A stretch of 49,393 nucleotides of DNA from Clostridiales bacterium (lineage in GTDB: Bacteria; Bacillota; Clostridia; Oscillospirales; CAG-272). The DNA lies in assembly GCA_012837425.1 (NCBI GenBank), contig DURE01000007.1:1-49393 (forward strand). Direction: 5' to 3'. Below the pieces are notes generated by a model. That model had not been told where the DNA came from and did not search any database. It saw only the letters and a list, made by a program, of their open reading frames with translations. Numbering within the stretch: position 1 is the first letter of the stretch; the number at the start of each line of letters is the position of its first letter. The translations under genes and the position numbers were made by a program. Below, piece by piece: positions 23,887 to 32,486 of the stretch.

Positions 23887-25209
23887 TCAGCTGAACAGGT
23901 CGATTCCTCTTGAGGTCAGAAGCTCCTGAACCGCCGCCGCTCCGAGTGCGCGGGGGGTGGTTTTGCGCTGCGCGGCCAGCGCCGCGGCGGCGCCCGCCGC
24001 CTCCCCCATGGCTATACAAATTGCCATGACCCTATACGAGGCATGCGCCCGGTGGGTCCCCGATATGCAGCGCCCGGCGGTGAGCAGCCCCTCAATTCCG
24101 GCCGGGAGCATGGCCCCGTAGGGAATGTCATAGGGCTTTGCCGGTCGGGAGTGCCCCTCGGCCTGCCCGGCGCCCGCCGGGTTGTGTATGTCGATAAGAA
24201 ACCATGCCTTATGCACCACCGCGTCGGGGTGCCTCCTCCCCTCGACAACGTCGCTGTCGCATATAGTGTAGTCGCCCTTTATCCGGCGGGTCTCGCGCAC
24301 CCCGAGGACATATGCCGAGCTTTTCAGCTCGCAGCCCTCATACCCCGGAACATATTTTCTGAGGAACTCAAGACAGCGCAAGACCTGCTCGCGAAGTTCT
24401 ACCTCGGCTCGGCCAAGCTCAAGCGGGTCAAGCGTGTTGACGTCGTTGAGCTGGGTGGCGTTGACCGCCCGCTCGCCGGGTCGGCCGGTCCGGTGCAGCC
24501 TCACGATGGATACATTTCCGGGCAGCTCGCCGGCCGCCCACCTCTCACGGCAGAGCTCGCGGTATTCCTGACCCGAGGGGAGTTTTACCGGGTCGGAGCC
24601 GCCCCAGGCCGTAATCGCCCGGCTCTCGTCGACATTAGAGACCACAAACTCAATTGTAACCGGCTGCACCTTGCCGTCGCTCTCCCGACCTATGTTATAT
24701 TCAGCGCCGGTAAGGCAGGCGACCTGCCCGTCGCCGGTCGCGTCAATTGTTGCCCTGCCGCGTACCGCAAACATCCCGCCCGGCCCGGTGAGCACCAGCC
24801 CGGACACCCGGTTTCCCTCCATTATGACATCGCTGACGGTGGTACACAGCATAATTTCGGCGCCGCTTGCGGCGAGAAGCCGGGTCAGCCTGATTTTGGC
24901 CAACTCGGGGTCAACCGGCAACTCGCGCCCGTTGCGGGTAGTTATTACCGGCTGCCCGGGGCAATCCCCGGTCAGCAGCTCTGATATTTCATCATACATC
25001 GTGCCCGAAGACACCGACCCCAGGAGCGGACAGACGTGCCCGACCGTCAGGTTCCCGCCTATCACGCCGTGGCGCTCCACCAAAAGCGCGCTCACACCCT
25101 GCCGTGCCGCCGACACCGCTGCCGCAAGCCCGGCAGGACCTCCACCCGCGACTATGACGTCGTATTCACCGAGAACCGGGATTTCCCTTTTGTAGCTGAT
25201 TGATTCCAT
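23887..25209 (-). CDS. FAD-dependent oxidoreductase (FAD_oxidored family)
   Basis: 440 residues. N-terminal FAD motif YDVIVAGGGPAGLAAAVSAARQG (about 17-39), then LLVERHGVIGGNLTVGHVCP. Later TIDATGDGQVACLTGAEY, SAYVLGVRETRRIKGDY, and the C-terminal FAD contact PAGIEGLLTAGRCISGTHRAH. This is the PF12831-type group found in bacterial catabolic loci beside sugar or lignin-type degradation genes. The substrate is unknown. It is divergent from the AraC regulator at 25447 with about 240 bases between, and each has a consensus promoter, so AraC control is likely. A TTGACT/TATAAT promoter drives it. Confidence 0.88.
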   Translation of the reverse strand: MESISYKREIPVLGEYDVIVAGGGPAGLAAAVSAARQGVSALLVERHGVIGGNLTVGHVCPLLGSVSSGTMYDEISELLTGDCPGQPVITTRNGRELPVDPELAKIRLTRLLAASGAEIMLCTTVSDVIMEGNRVSGLVLTGPGGMFAVRGRATIDATGDGQVACLTGAEYNIGRESDGKVQPVTIEFVVSNVDESRAITAWGGSDPVKLPSGQEYRELCRERWAAGELPGNVSIVRLHRTGRPGERAVNATQLNDVNTLDPLELGRAEVELREQVLRCLEFLRKYVPGYEGCELKSSAYVLGVRETRRIKGDYTICDSDVVEGRRHPDAVVHKAWFLIDIHNPAGAGQAEGHSRPAKPYDIPYGAMLPAGIEGLLTAGRCISGTHRAHASYRVMAICIAMGEAAGAAAALAAQRKTTPRALGAAAVQELLTSRGIDLFS

Positions 25210-25240
25210 TTTTTATCCGCTCTGAAAAATAGTCAAGCAA

Positions 25241-25269
25241 ATTATACCACCCCGCGACCTCAAAGTCAA
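25241..25269 (-). promoter_or_regulatory. sigma-A promoter of the FAD oxidoreductase gene
   Basis: On the minus strand TTGACT (25269-25264), 17-base spacer, TATAAT (25246-25241). Confidence 0.82.
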
Positions 25270-25272
25270 CCG

Positions 25273-25318
25273 ACAAAGCGGCTTTGTGCCGTCACTCAGG
25301 GCAAAAAACAATTGTTTT
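25273..25318. promoter_or_regulatory. two palindromes in the divergent control region
   Basis: ACAAAG-CGG-CTTTGT (25273-25287) lies just upstream of the oxidoreductase -35 box. AAAACAATTGTTTT (25305-25318) is a perfect 14-base palindrome between the two promoters. Both are candidate binding sites for the neighbouring AraC protein or another regulator. Confidence 0.5.
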
Positions 25319-25372
25319 CTGTGTTTATTTAGCGGTTTTAGCCGCCCCCGCGAATTTTACGCTTTTAACGGC

Positions 25373-25401
25373 TTGACATTCGTACTATTTTATGACATAA
25401 T
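25373..25401 (+). promoter_or_regulatory. sigma-A promoter of the araC-type gene
   Basis: TTGACA (25373-25378), 17-base spacer, CATAAT (25396-25401), 46 bases before the start codon. Confidence 0.8.
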
Positions 25402-25446
25402 AAACCTACGGCATACACCATCGGCAATAAACATAAAGAGGAAAAG

Positions 25447-26292
25447 ATGATTAACTACTACGCCACCGAATTTATCCGCGAGGGTGACAACCTCGGCGTA
25501 TTCGAGCGGGTGCTGACATTGCGTAAGGAAGCACACACGCATGCATTTTACGCAATCTTATTTATGAGAGAGGGCAGCGGACTTCATGTAATCGACCAGA
25601 AAAGCTACGACATTGTCCCCGGCGGCGTCTTTTTCATAGACCGCTCTGTCCCCCATGCTCTGGAGCCCTTCGGGAAGCTGAAATACACCGAATTAATACT
25701 CACCCCAGAATTTTTCGGCAAGGACGGCGAGGGCGAAAACGCGCTGCGCCGGGTTTTCTATACCGACAGCGAATACCAACCCTCGGTCACCCTGAACCAG
25801 GACGAGCGCGAGGCTCTCGAGGCAATACTGCACTGCACCTCGCGCGAATGCGAGCGGCGCGCCGGGGATTTCAGAGCCATTCTCCGACTTTATATAGCCC
25901 TAATCGGCCAATACCTCGCCCGCGCCGTGGAGCGGGCGCGCAGCGAGCTGGCCAACCGCGACCCGGCCTATATCCTGTCGGTAACGCTGGAGTATGTGAA
26001 CAAGCACTTCACCGAAAATATCTCCCAGGAGGAGCTTGCAGGGCGCTTCGGATACAATTCGGCCTATTTCTCGCGCATGTTCAAAAAGCATATGGGCGAA
26101 AACCTCACCGATTATATAACCAAAAAGCGAATAGAGCTTGCCGCGCGGCTGCTGGTCGAAACCGACCTTTCAGCCGAGCAGGTCTCCGAGCGGGTAGGCT
26201 ACAAGAGCAAGCCCCAGTTCTACAACACCTTCACAAAATACATGAACACCACACCACGCCAGTACCGCATCGATGCCAAGCAAAAGACATAA
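25447..26292 (+). CDS. AraC family transcriptional regulator
   Basis: 281 residues. The N-terminal cupin-like sensor (about 20-110) shows HTHAFYAILFMREGSGLHVI and GGVFFIDRSVPHAL. A linker of helices precedes the C-terminal double helix-turn-helix (about 180-275): YVNKHFTENISQEELAGRFG, NSAYFSRMFKKHMGENLTDY, then LSAEQVSERVGYKSKPQFYN and the closing TPRQYR. It is probably an activator responding to a small ligand. AGAGGAAAAG precedes the ATG. The divergent FAD oxidoreductase is the most likely target. The URO-D-like gene downstream (convergent) and the solute-binding protein beyond may belong to the same regulon. Confidence 0.92.
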   Translation: MINYYATEFIREGDNLGVFERVLTLRKEAHTHAFYAILFMREGSGLHVIDQKSYDIVPGGVFFIDRSVPHALEPFGKLKYTELILTPEFFGKDGEGENALRRVFYTDSEYQPSVTLNQDEREALEAILHCTSRECERRAGDFRAILRLYIALIGQYLARAVERARSELANRDPAYILSVTLEYVNKHFTENISQEELAGRFGYNSAYFSRMFKKHMGENLTDYITKKRIELAARLLVETDLSAEQVSERVGYKSKPQFYNTFTKYMNTTPRQYRIDAKQKT

Positions 26293-26300
26293 TGATTTTT

Positions 26301-26360
26301 GCGGGGGCGCTGCTCCCACGCCCCCGCTCAAGGAACTTTTTTAAAAAAAAGCTCCTTGAG
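26301..26360 (+). repeat. twin hairpin element after the araC-type gene
   Basis: GCGGGGGCG (26301-26309) pairs with CGCCCCCGC (26319-26327). Directly after, CTCAAGGA with a following A/T core (26327-26340) pairs with TCCTTGAG (26353-26360). The element is 9 bases past the stop codon and probably ends the transcript. The same GC-hairpin plus CTTTTTT-AAAAAG palindrome order occurs after pnp (46452-46549). Confidence 0.75.
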
Positions 26361-26491
26361 AATCCCTCAAAAACTTCATAAAATAATATCGCTAATAAAG
26401 CAGCGTGGGCTCCATATCCCGCGCTCTGCTGCTACTTGCCCGTCGGCTGGCTTGAGGAAGGGCGCGGGGGATTCGCTTCTAAACAATAAAT

Positions 26492-26532
26492 ACAACCCTG
26501 AGCAGCGGAGTATTTCCGCCGCTCAGGGTTGT
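26492..26532 (-). terminator. terminator of the URO-D-like gene
   Basis: ACAACCCTGAGC (26492-26503) and GCTCAGGGTTGT (26521-26532) form a 12-bp stem. On the minus strand it is followed by ATTTATTGTTT. It lies 11 bases past the stop. Confidence 0.88.
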
Positions 26533-26542
26533 TCAACTGTAT

Positions 26543-27796
26543 TTATCTGCCCCACAGCCCCTCGATTTCATTCCGGATGATTTCCACGGCGCGCCGTATG
26601 CGCCAGGGCTCGCCGCACAGGGTATAGATGTCGCGCAGCGCAAACTCCAGCCTGCAGCCCCGCGCGGCCTCGAGCGTTTCCCTGATATGCCGGGTAAAGC
26701 CGTCCTCGTCGAACACACAGCCCACCCCGACATAATTCGGGCTTACTTTTCGGTGAAATATTATACCGCTGCCGGCCAGCCGCTCTCCCATTACCCGAAC
26801 GTCGCACCAAGGGGAGATACTGAGCTTTGAGAGCCCGTGAAGCTGGCTCACCCACTCCCAGACGCGGTCGACCGGCTCGCAGCAGCCGTAGGCCAGCCGG
26901 CCGAAGTGCCGGGCCATCTTCTGATAATACGGGAAGAAGAGCTCGCCGTACATCTCGGGGGAGACCACTATGGTCTCCTGCGAATCCATACCGAGCCAGA
27001 GGTCCTCGGTTCTGACTCTGCCCTCAAAACCGGCCGCCGGCAGCCTGTCGGTATATCCGTGTGTCGTAGGCCAGACATAGCAGGAGTTGTTGTTTAAGGT
27101 CAGGTAGCCGTTTGTCTCAAGAAATTTACAGTAGGCAAGGTAGTCGTCGGTCATCCGGCAGAGCAACTCGTCAAATTCTTCGGGATAGTCCATCATGTTA
27201 TAGCACATCTGTTCCATCCCCATCAGGTAGACCACCGAGCGGGTGAGCACGAACTTGGGATTAATCGGGCCTCGGCGTACCTGCAAAAGGTCTCCGAACA
27301 CCTCTTTTGCAAGTTCGACTTTCTCTTGCGTTTTTTGGGCATCGTAATACCATGTGGAGGGTTTGAGCTGCGGTAAATCCTCACCAAGATCCCCGATTTT
27401 ATGTATATACCGCCGCCCGGTGTCATCTCCCGACGAGCTTTTGCTGTGCACCGACTCAATTTTAATACCGAAATACTCAAAATCGGTAACCGGCGCAACG
27501 TCAAATACCGGTGACACCACCCTGTCGTCTCCTATATGCTCATGGTTGAGCACGTTGCGCAGCAGTGCCAGCTCAAATTCCCTCGCTTTCGGCGACTCGC
27601 AGACCAACGGTGGCAGAAGCTCCCGCTCAAAGCTGCTGGTCTCGGTGTTTATCATCGGGCGCCCGCCCGAAAGGTCGTTGTGCTCTCTCCAGAGCCCGGC
27701 GCGCTCGGCCATTACCGGTAGCGCCGCATATTCGGCCTGTCGTCCGGCAAGCGAGCGCAGGCGGTTTCTTTCTTTTTCCGTGAGCATTGCCGCCAT
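26543..27796 (-). CDS. uroporphyrinogen decarboxylase-like protein
   Basis: 417 residues from the chosen start. The fold is the URO-D/MtaA superfamily, recognised by FGRLAYGCCEPVDRVWEWVS near residue 310, KLSISPWCDVRVMGERLAGS, and the end GCRLEFALRDIYTLCGEP. The N-terminal part (PMINTETSSFEREL, FDVAPVTDFEYFGIKIESV) matches the catabolic subgroup in gut Firmicutes rather than heme-pathway HemE. No other heme genes are nearby. Members include cobalamin-dependent methyltransferases, but no corrinoid protein is encoded here. The start at 27796 has AAGGAGG 6 bases upstream. It faces the araC-type gene and is back to back with the solute-binding protein gene. Confidence 0.85.
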   Translation of the reverse strand: MAAMLTEKERNRLRSLAGRQAEYAALPVMAERAGLWREHNDLSGGRPMINTETSSFERELLPPLVCESPKAREFELALLRNVLNHEHIGDDRVVSPVFDVAPVTDFEYFGIKIESVHSKSSSGDDTGRRYIHKIGDLGEDLPQLKPSTWYYDAQKTQEKVELAKEVFGDLLQVRRGPINPKFVLTRSVVYLMGMEQMCYNMMDYPEEFDELLCRMTDDYLAYCKFLETNGYLTLNNNSCYVWPTTHGYTDRLPAAGFEGRVRTEDLWLGMDSQETIVVSPEMYGELFFPYYQKMARHFGRLAYGCCEPVDRVWEWVSQLHGLSKLSISPWCDVRVMGERLAGSGIIFHRKVSPNYVGVGCVFDEDGFTRHIRETLEAARGCRLEFALRDIYTLCGEPWRIRRAVEIIRNEIEGLWGR

Positions 27797-28064
27797 TTTG
27801 TTCCTCCTTGACAAGTATTCCAGCCCTGAAACAAGCCGGAGTCCGTTGTAATAAGTATTATATCACACAAGGCGTCCGAAGCACAACAACATACTTTGTA
27901 ATCTGAATATTCAAGAATGTCCACATATTAAAACAGGTTGGAAAACACACAAAAGACATTCTTGTGGTACTTAAAGATTCTGTACTATAATAAGATTGCA
28001 ACCGCTGTGAATGCCACGCCCTTTAGCGCCTGTAAAACGGTGTTGACGAAAGGAATCATGGTTT

Positions 28065-29537
28065 ATGAAGAAAATTATGATTTGGCTTTTAATTCTAGTT
28101 ACCCTTGCATCATCAGCAGCCTGCGGCGACCCGAAAGACGAAAAGACCGACGAGACGACCACCGCAGCCGGGGTGACCGACACATCGGCCGAGATCGAGA
28201 CCGAGACCGTATTCAAGGCCTTCGACACTCTTGAGCTGAAGAATTACGGCGGCTACGAGTTTGACATTCTTTACACCCAGACCGAGCGCTTCTACACCGA
28301 CTTTCACGCCCCCGAGCTCAACGGCGCGATACTCAACGACGCCATCTTTGAGCGTAACCTGAAGGTCGAGGAGGCTTTAGACGTTAAAATCAACATAAAG
28401 TGGCAGAGCTACAGTCAGGTCAATGCCGACCTTCAGACCCAGGTGCAGGCCGACAGCTACGACTATGACATGTACGGCGGCCACAAGACCTCGCTGACGC
28501 TCAGCTACAGCGGCTATCTCTATAATTTTTACAACATGGAGGATATAGACCTTAGCCAGGAATGGTGGGACCAGGACTGGCTTGCCAGCATGTCCTACGC
28601 CGACTCGATACACACCCTGGTCGGGGACATGTGCATCTCCCATCTCTTGCTCGTCCAGGCAATGACCTTCAACAAAAAGCTTTTCGACGACAACAGCCTC
28701 GAGTACCCTTACGAGCTTGTCCGCGAGAAGAAATGGACATACGACGCACTTTACAATTACATAAAGGATTACACCGCAGATGTAAACGGCGACGGGCAGA
28801 TAACCTGGGAGTCCGACCGCTACGGGCTCACCGGCTGGGGGACCGAATCGGGTTACTCCACCTTCTACGGCTCAGCCTTTTCGTTCATTACAAAAACCCC
28901 CGACGACAAATACAAAATGGAATTTAACGCCGAGCGCCTGACCGCCATAATGGATAAGGTGTTCAGTATCTGGTACACGGCAAATTCGTATTTCAACAAC
29001 ACCGGTTCGGGCTCGGAGCACCACAAGCCCTTTATGATTTTCAAGGAGGACCGCGCCCTATTCTGCGATGTGGCGCTCTGCAAGATAGGTTCCTTCCTCT
29101 CGGACATGGAGTCGGATTACGGCATCCTGCCCGAACCGATGTTTGACGAAAATCAAAAGGACTACAACTCCTACACCGGTTATTCAATCCCGCTTATAAT
29201 GGTGCCGGTCAACTGCCCCGACCCCGGGCGCACCGGAAAGGTCATGGAGGCGCTCTGCACGGCCTCATTTGACGACGTGGTGCCCGACATGTATGAGATA
29301 GTAACCATGGTAAAGAACGCACGCGACGCCGAGTCGAGCGAGATGATTCGAATAATCATACGCACCAAGGCCTTTGACCCGGCGCACTGGTATACAATCT
29401 CGGGCTATGGCACCTTCTCGCGCGACATAATAGCAACCGGCAACAAAAACTTCGCCTCCATGCTCAAAACTTATGAAAAGGTAGCAGAGAAGAATCTTGA
29501 GAGCATTATCAAGTCATACGAAGGAATGAAAAAATAA
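28065..29537 (+). CDS. extracellular solute-binding lipoprotein (ABC family 1)
   Basis: 490 residues with a lipoprotein signal: MKKIMIWLLILVTLASSAAC (Cys20), then an acidic Thr-rich linker (DETTTAAGVTDTSAEIETET). The mature part shows the family 1 layout: ELNGAILNDAIFERNLKVEE, YDYDMYGGHKTSLTL, AMTFNKKLFDDN, ESDRYGLTGWGTE, FKEDRALFCDVALCKIG, ESDYGILPEP. It should capture a sugar or related solute for an ABC importer, but no permease or ATPase gene adjoins it. Such orphan binding proteins are common in gut Clostridia. TATAAT at 27986-27991 with TTGTGG 18 bases upstream is a plausible promoter. A strong terminator follows. The pseudogene at 7482 is a decayed relative. Confidence 0.9.
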   Translation: MKKIMIWLLILVTLASSAACGDPKDEKTDETTTAAGVTDTSAEIETETVFKAFDTLELKNYGGYEFDILYTQTERFYTDFHAPELNGAILNDAIFERNLKVEEALDVKINIKWQSYSQVNADLQTQVQADSYDYDMYGGHKTSLTLSYSGYLYNFYNMEDIDLSQEWWDQDWLASMSYADSIHTLVGDMCISHLLLVQAMTFNKKLFDDNSLEYPYELVREKKWTYDALYNYIKDYTADVNGDGQITWESDRYGLTGWGTESGYSTFYGSAFSFITKTPDDKYKMEFNAERLTAIMDKVFSIWYTANSYFNNTGSGSEHHKPFMIFKEDRALFCDVALCKIGSFLSDMESDYGILPEPMFDENQKDYNSYTGYSIPLIMVPVNCPDPGRTGKVMEALCTASFDDVVPDMYEIVTMVKNARDAESSEMIRIIIRTKAFDPAHWYTISGYGTFSRDIIATGNKNFASMLKTYEKVAEKNLESIIKSYEGMKK

Positions 29538-29546
29538 CCAAGCCCA

Positions 29547-29586
29547 AACCCGGGGGCGCTTCATTTCGAAACGCCCCCGGGTTTTT
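29547..29586. terminator. bidirectional terminator
   Basis: AAACCCGGGGGCG and CGCCCCCGGGTTT form a 13-bp stem with TTTTT on the plus side. It lies between the convergent solute-binding protein gene and the glycosyltransferase gene and mainly serves the former. Confidence 0.88.
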
Positions 29587-29600
29587 CAGTCGCCGGCTAC

Positions 29601-30968
29601 TCACTGGTATCTGTCAAACCGGTCCTTGATGTTGCCGTACAGCTTTTTGACCCAGGTGTATATCTCGCCCGAGGCAGTCTTTGCCTCTCTGAACTGCTCG
29701 GCCACCTCGTCGCGGATATTTTCGCTGACAAGCCGTGCGCGGATGAGCGCCTTGTAGGTGCTGCCTATCATATCAATCATCCGGTCATATCTGACCCGCG
29801 GATGGTGGATTTTCCCGGCCTTGTGGTTTTCAAGCACCACCTGATACCTTGCCGCAGCGCGCGCGACGCTGTCCTCCCAGGAAATATAAAGGTCCTCGGC
29901 CGCCCGCTCTCCGAGCTGCCTGATTTTCTCACGGTCTGAATGCAGTGCGGTAAGCACGCGGGTCATATCCTCGGCATTCTCGGAGATAATAATCCCGTTT
30001 TGCCCGTCAATCACTCCCTCGGCCGAGCTGCTGTCCTCAACCAACACACTGGCGGTGCGGCAGGCAGCCGCCTCTTTTACCACCAGCGGGTTGTTGTCAA
30101 AGACCGACGGCAAAAGAAAGAGGTCGGCGCGGGTATAATAGGCCTTGAGCTCGTCGCGGTCATAGATGGGACCCGTGAAAATGCAGTCGCCAAAAAGCCC
30201 CTTTTCCTTTGAATAGGCCTTGACTTCCTCAAGGTCGTCGCCTTTGCCGACAATTATCATCCTGAAGCCCAGCCCCATGTCCTTGAGCCCGCAGAGGCCG
30301 TCGAGTATGATTTTAAGGCCCTTATACCACATTACCCGGCCGACGAACAAATAGACCGGAACATCTTCAGCAAGGCCGTATTTCTTATTGATTTTGTCGA
30401 TTATTTTGGGGTCAGCGGGCGTTTTGTCGATGTCAACGCCGTTGGGCATGACGATATAGCTGCCCTTGTATCCCAAACTGCGCAGGTTTTCACCCGCCCC
30501 GTTGTTGACCACCCAGACCTCGTCTGCAGCCTCTATGCTGCGTACAACCTCGCGTATGGCCGGCTCTTGGATGAACTTCAGCTTTAGTGCGCGCTTGATG
30601 TCTATATCAAATTTGGTGTGATAGGTAAACACCAGCGGCGCTCCGGTAATCGAGCGCAGCTCGCGGCAGAGAAAGTTTGAGGCCATCGGGCAATGGCTGT
30701 GAATTATATCGGATCCGAATGCCTCAAGCCTTTTCATTGCATCGTGGGAAAAGGGGAACCCCGTGCGATATCCCACCATCTTTATGGTGTTGAAACTCGT
30801 ATATCTAACTACCTCAAATGGGTAGTCGTCTACAACACCGGGATATTTCGGGGTTGCTACGATGGCGCTCCCGTACTTCTGCCCAATAATTGTGGCATAA
30901 TTGACCACAGTGTTGCTTACGCCGTCGAGCAGGGGCGGAAAGGAATCGTTAGCCAGGCATACTTTCAT
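29601..30968 (-). CDS. GT4 family glycosyltransferase
   Basis: 455 residues, GT-B fold. N-terminal acceptor half: CLANDSFPPLLDGVSNTVVN, IIHSHCPMASNFLCRELR, PLVFTYHTKFDIDI. The C-terminal NDP-sugar half has the E-x7-E type signature within LPSVFDNNPLVVKEAAACR, plus YLFVGRVMWYKGLKIILDGL and MIIVGKGDDLEEV. It resembles diacylglycerol glucosyl- or mannosyltransferases that build membrane glycolipids. The extended C-terminal helical tail (about 395-455) could be a membrane-surface contact. It lies 31 bases after the acyltransferase-like gene on the same strand and is probably co-transcribed. Acceptor and sugar are inferred, not shown. Confidence 0.9.
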   Translation of the reverse strand: MKVCLANDSFPPLLDGVSNTVVNYATIIGQKYGSAIVATPKYPGVVDDYPFEVVRYTSFNTIKMVGYRTGFPFSHDAMKRLEAFGSDIIHSHCPMASNFLCRELRSITGAPLVFTYHTKFDIDIKRALKLKFIQEPAIREVVRSIEAADEVWVVNNGAGENLRSLGYKGSYIVMPNGVDIDKTPADPKIIDKINKKYGLAEDVPVYLFVGRVMWYKGLKIILDGLCGLKDMGLGFRMIIVGKGDDLEEVKAYSKEKGLFGDCIFTGPIYDRDELKAYYTRADLFLLPSVFDNNPLVVKEAAACRTASVLVEDSSSAEGVIDGQNGIIISENAEDMTRVLTALHSDREKIRQLGERAAEDLYISWEDSVARAAARYQVVLENHKAGKIHHPRVRYDRMIDMIGSTYKALIRARLVSENIRDEVAEQFREAKTASGEIYTWVKKLYGNIKDRFDRYQ

Positions 30969-30999
30969 TTTTGACCGCTCCCTTTCAGCATTTTTTATT

Positions 31000-32145
31000 T
31001 CAGCTTCTCTCGGGTTTAGCTTCGATGTTTTTTATGAAGCATCTTCTCCTTTTATGCTGTACCGACTTGAAATACTTCCACTGCGCCTGAATCTTATGGT
31101 TGGTTTCGAGCATCGGCCCGGTCTCGGCATACTTTATGCCCATTTCGCGAACCCCTTTGAGCACATGGTCGAGTATTATGGCGTTGACGCCGATCCCGTT
31201 CAGCTTGGGATGAACCGCGATAAGGCAAAGGTCCATGGCGTCATTCTTGTGCAGCGCGCGAAGGACGTAATACCAGCCCAGCGGGAAGAGCCGGCCGCGG
31301 CATTTTTTTAGTGCGTCCTCCATTGCCGGCGCGGCAATGCCGAAGGCGACCATTTCGTTTTTTTCGTTCATAACAAAGCAGGTCAGCTGGGGGTTGATGA
31401 GCGGGCCGAACTTGCGGGCGTATCTCTTTATCTGCCGCTCGGTGAGCTCGACCGTACTGTAGAGGGGGGCATAGGCGATATTGAGCAGCCTGAAAACCTG
31501 CATTACATATTTGCCGTACTGGCTCTGGCGCCTGATGTCGGCAATATGCAGGTTCAGCCTTTTTATTACATAATTCGCCGTCTTTGATATCATGCCGAGG
31601 ATTTTTTCATCGTCGGGCGCCTCGATCCGACGCTCAACCCAGTCGACGTCCTTCGCGTATCCCAACCGGGTGAGGTGGTCGATATAATAAGGGTGATTGT
31701 AATAGGTAATAAACATGCTCTTGTGCTCAAATCCCTCGACAAGCATCCCCTCCCGGTCCATGTCGCAGAATCCGAGCGGACCGTGCACCTCGGTGCAGCC
31801 CTTCTCCCGGGCGTAGTTCTCGACCGCTGCAAAGAGCGCGCTCGACACCTCAAAGTCGTCGATAAAGTCAACCTGGGAGAAGCGCATGCGCTTGGTCTGC
31901 CACTTTTCGTTGGCGCGGTGATTCAGTATGGCCGCAATTCTCCCGACTATCTTTTTGTCCCTGTATGCGAGGTAACATTTGGCCTCGCAGTACTCAAATG
32001 CCGGGTTCCGTTTCGGGTTCCAGTCGGCCAAATCGTCGGCATAGAGCGACGGGATATATTGCTCGCAGTCGGCATAAAGCTTGTTCGGAAAATCCACGAA
32101 TTTTCTAAGTTGCCTTTTGGTCCTGACTTCTTTTACTTCTACCAT
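31000..32145 (-). CDS. GNAT-fold acyltransferase-like protein
   Basis: 381 residues, longer than an ordinary GNAT. The N-terminal half reads FVDFPNKLYADCEQYIPSLY, CEAKCYLAYRDKKIVGRIAA, and VHGPLGFCDMDREGMLVEGF. The C-terminal half has a GNAT-like CoA site, CLIAVHPKLNGIGVNAIILD, ending KYAETGPMLETNHKIQ. This matches a group of two-domain GNAT-like proteins widespread in Bacteroidota and Clostridia with no agreed function. Acyl transfer to a lipid or amine is possible. The start at 32145 has GAGGT upstream; the longer frame adds four residues from a TTG. It is the first gene before the GT4 glycosyltransferase, which hints at glycolipid or cell-surface work. Confidence 0.8.
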   Translation of the reverse strand: MVEVKEVRTKRQLRKFVDFPNKLYADCEQYIPSLYADDLADWNPKRNPAFEYCEAKCYLAYRDKKIVGRIAAILNHRANEKWQTKRMRFSQVDFIDDFEVSSALFAAVENYAREKGCTEVHGPLGFCDMDREGMLVEGFEHKSMFITYYNHPYYIDHLTRLGYAKDVDWVERRIEAPDDEKILGMISKTANYVIKRLNLHIADIRRQSQYGKYVMQVFRLLNIAYAPLYSTVELTERQIKRYARKFGPLINPQLTCFVMNEKNEMVAFGIAAPAMEDALKKCRGRLFPLGWYYVLRALHKNDAMDLCLIAVHPKLNGIGVNAIILDHVLKGVREMGIKYAETGPMLETNHKIQAQWKYFKSVQHKRRRCFIKNIEAKPERS

Positions 32146-32222
32146 TGCAAACCTCAATGTCGTAAACTTTAGTCTTTTCAGCTCTCCCGCGCCACGTCGG
32201 TCCCCCGAAAACGCCTGAGCAC

Positions 32223-32251
32223 ATTATACCATATAATTTGTTCCGCGTCAT
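32223..32251 (-). promoter_or_regulatory. promoter of the acyltransferase-glycosyltransferase pair
   Basis: On the minus strand TATAAT (32228-32223) is preceded 17 bases upstream by ATGACG, a weak -35 box. Confidence 0.6.
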
Positions 32252-32328
32252 CTGTTTTTTCATTTTACCCCCTTAAAAGTATAATTCGGGCGGATTCGAC
32301 CAATGCAAAAAATCCACCGGACGAAATA

Positions 32329-32357
32329 TTGAAATTTTGCCCGTGGTGTGGTACAAT
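32329..32357 (+). promoter_or_regulatory. sigma-A promoter of the MBL lipoprotein gene
   Basis: TTGAAA (32329-32334), 17-base spacer, TACAAT (32352-32357). The leader is about 120 bases and contains a perfect palindrome GCGGAACGTTCCGC (32458-32471) close to the ribosome binding site TTGGAGG. Confidence 0.75.
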
Positions 32358-32486
32358 TAACAGGACCCGGGGTTTGCTGTGGTATCGGGCAGACCGTGAC
32401 GCCCTGTAGCACAAAGCCGCTCTGATATTTTTTTCTGAGATTCAGAAGACCGCATTTGCGGAACGTTCCGCGTAATTGGAGGCACC

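Noticed and set aside
24043-24984. 313-residue plus-strand frame opposite the FAD oxidoreductase
   Set aside because: Shadow frame; the minus-strand gene has clear FAD motifs.
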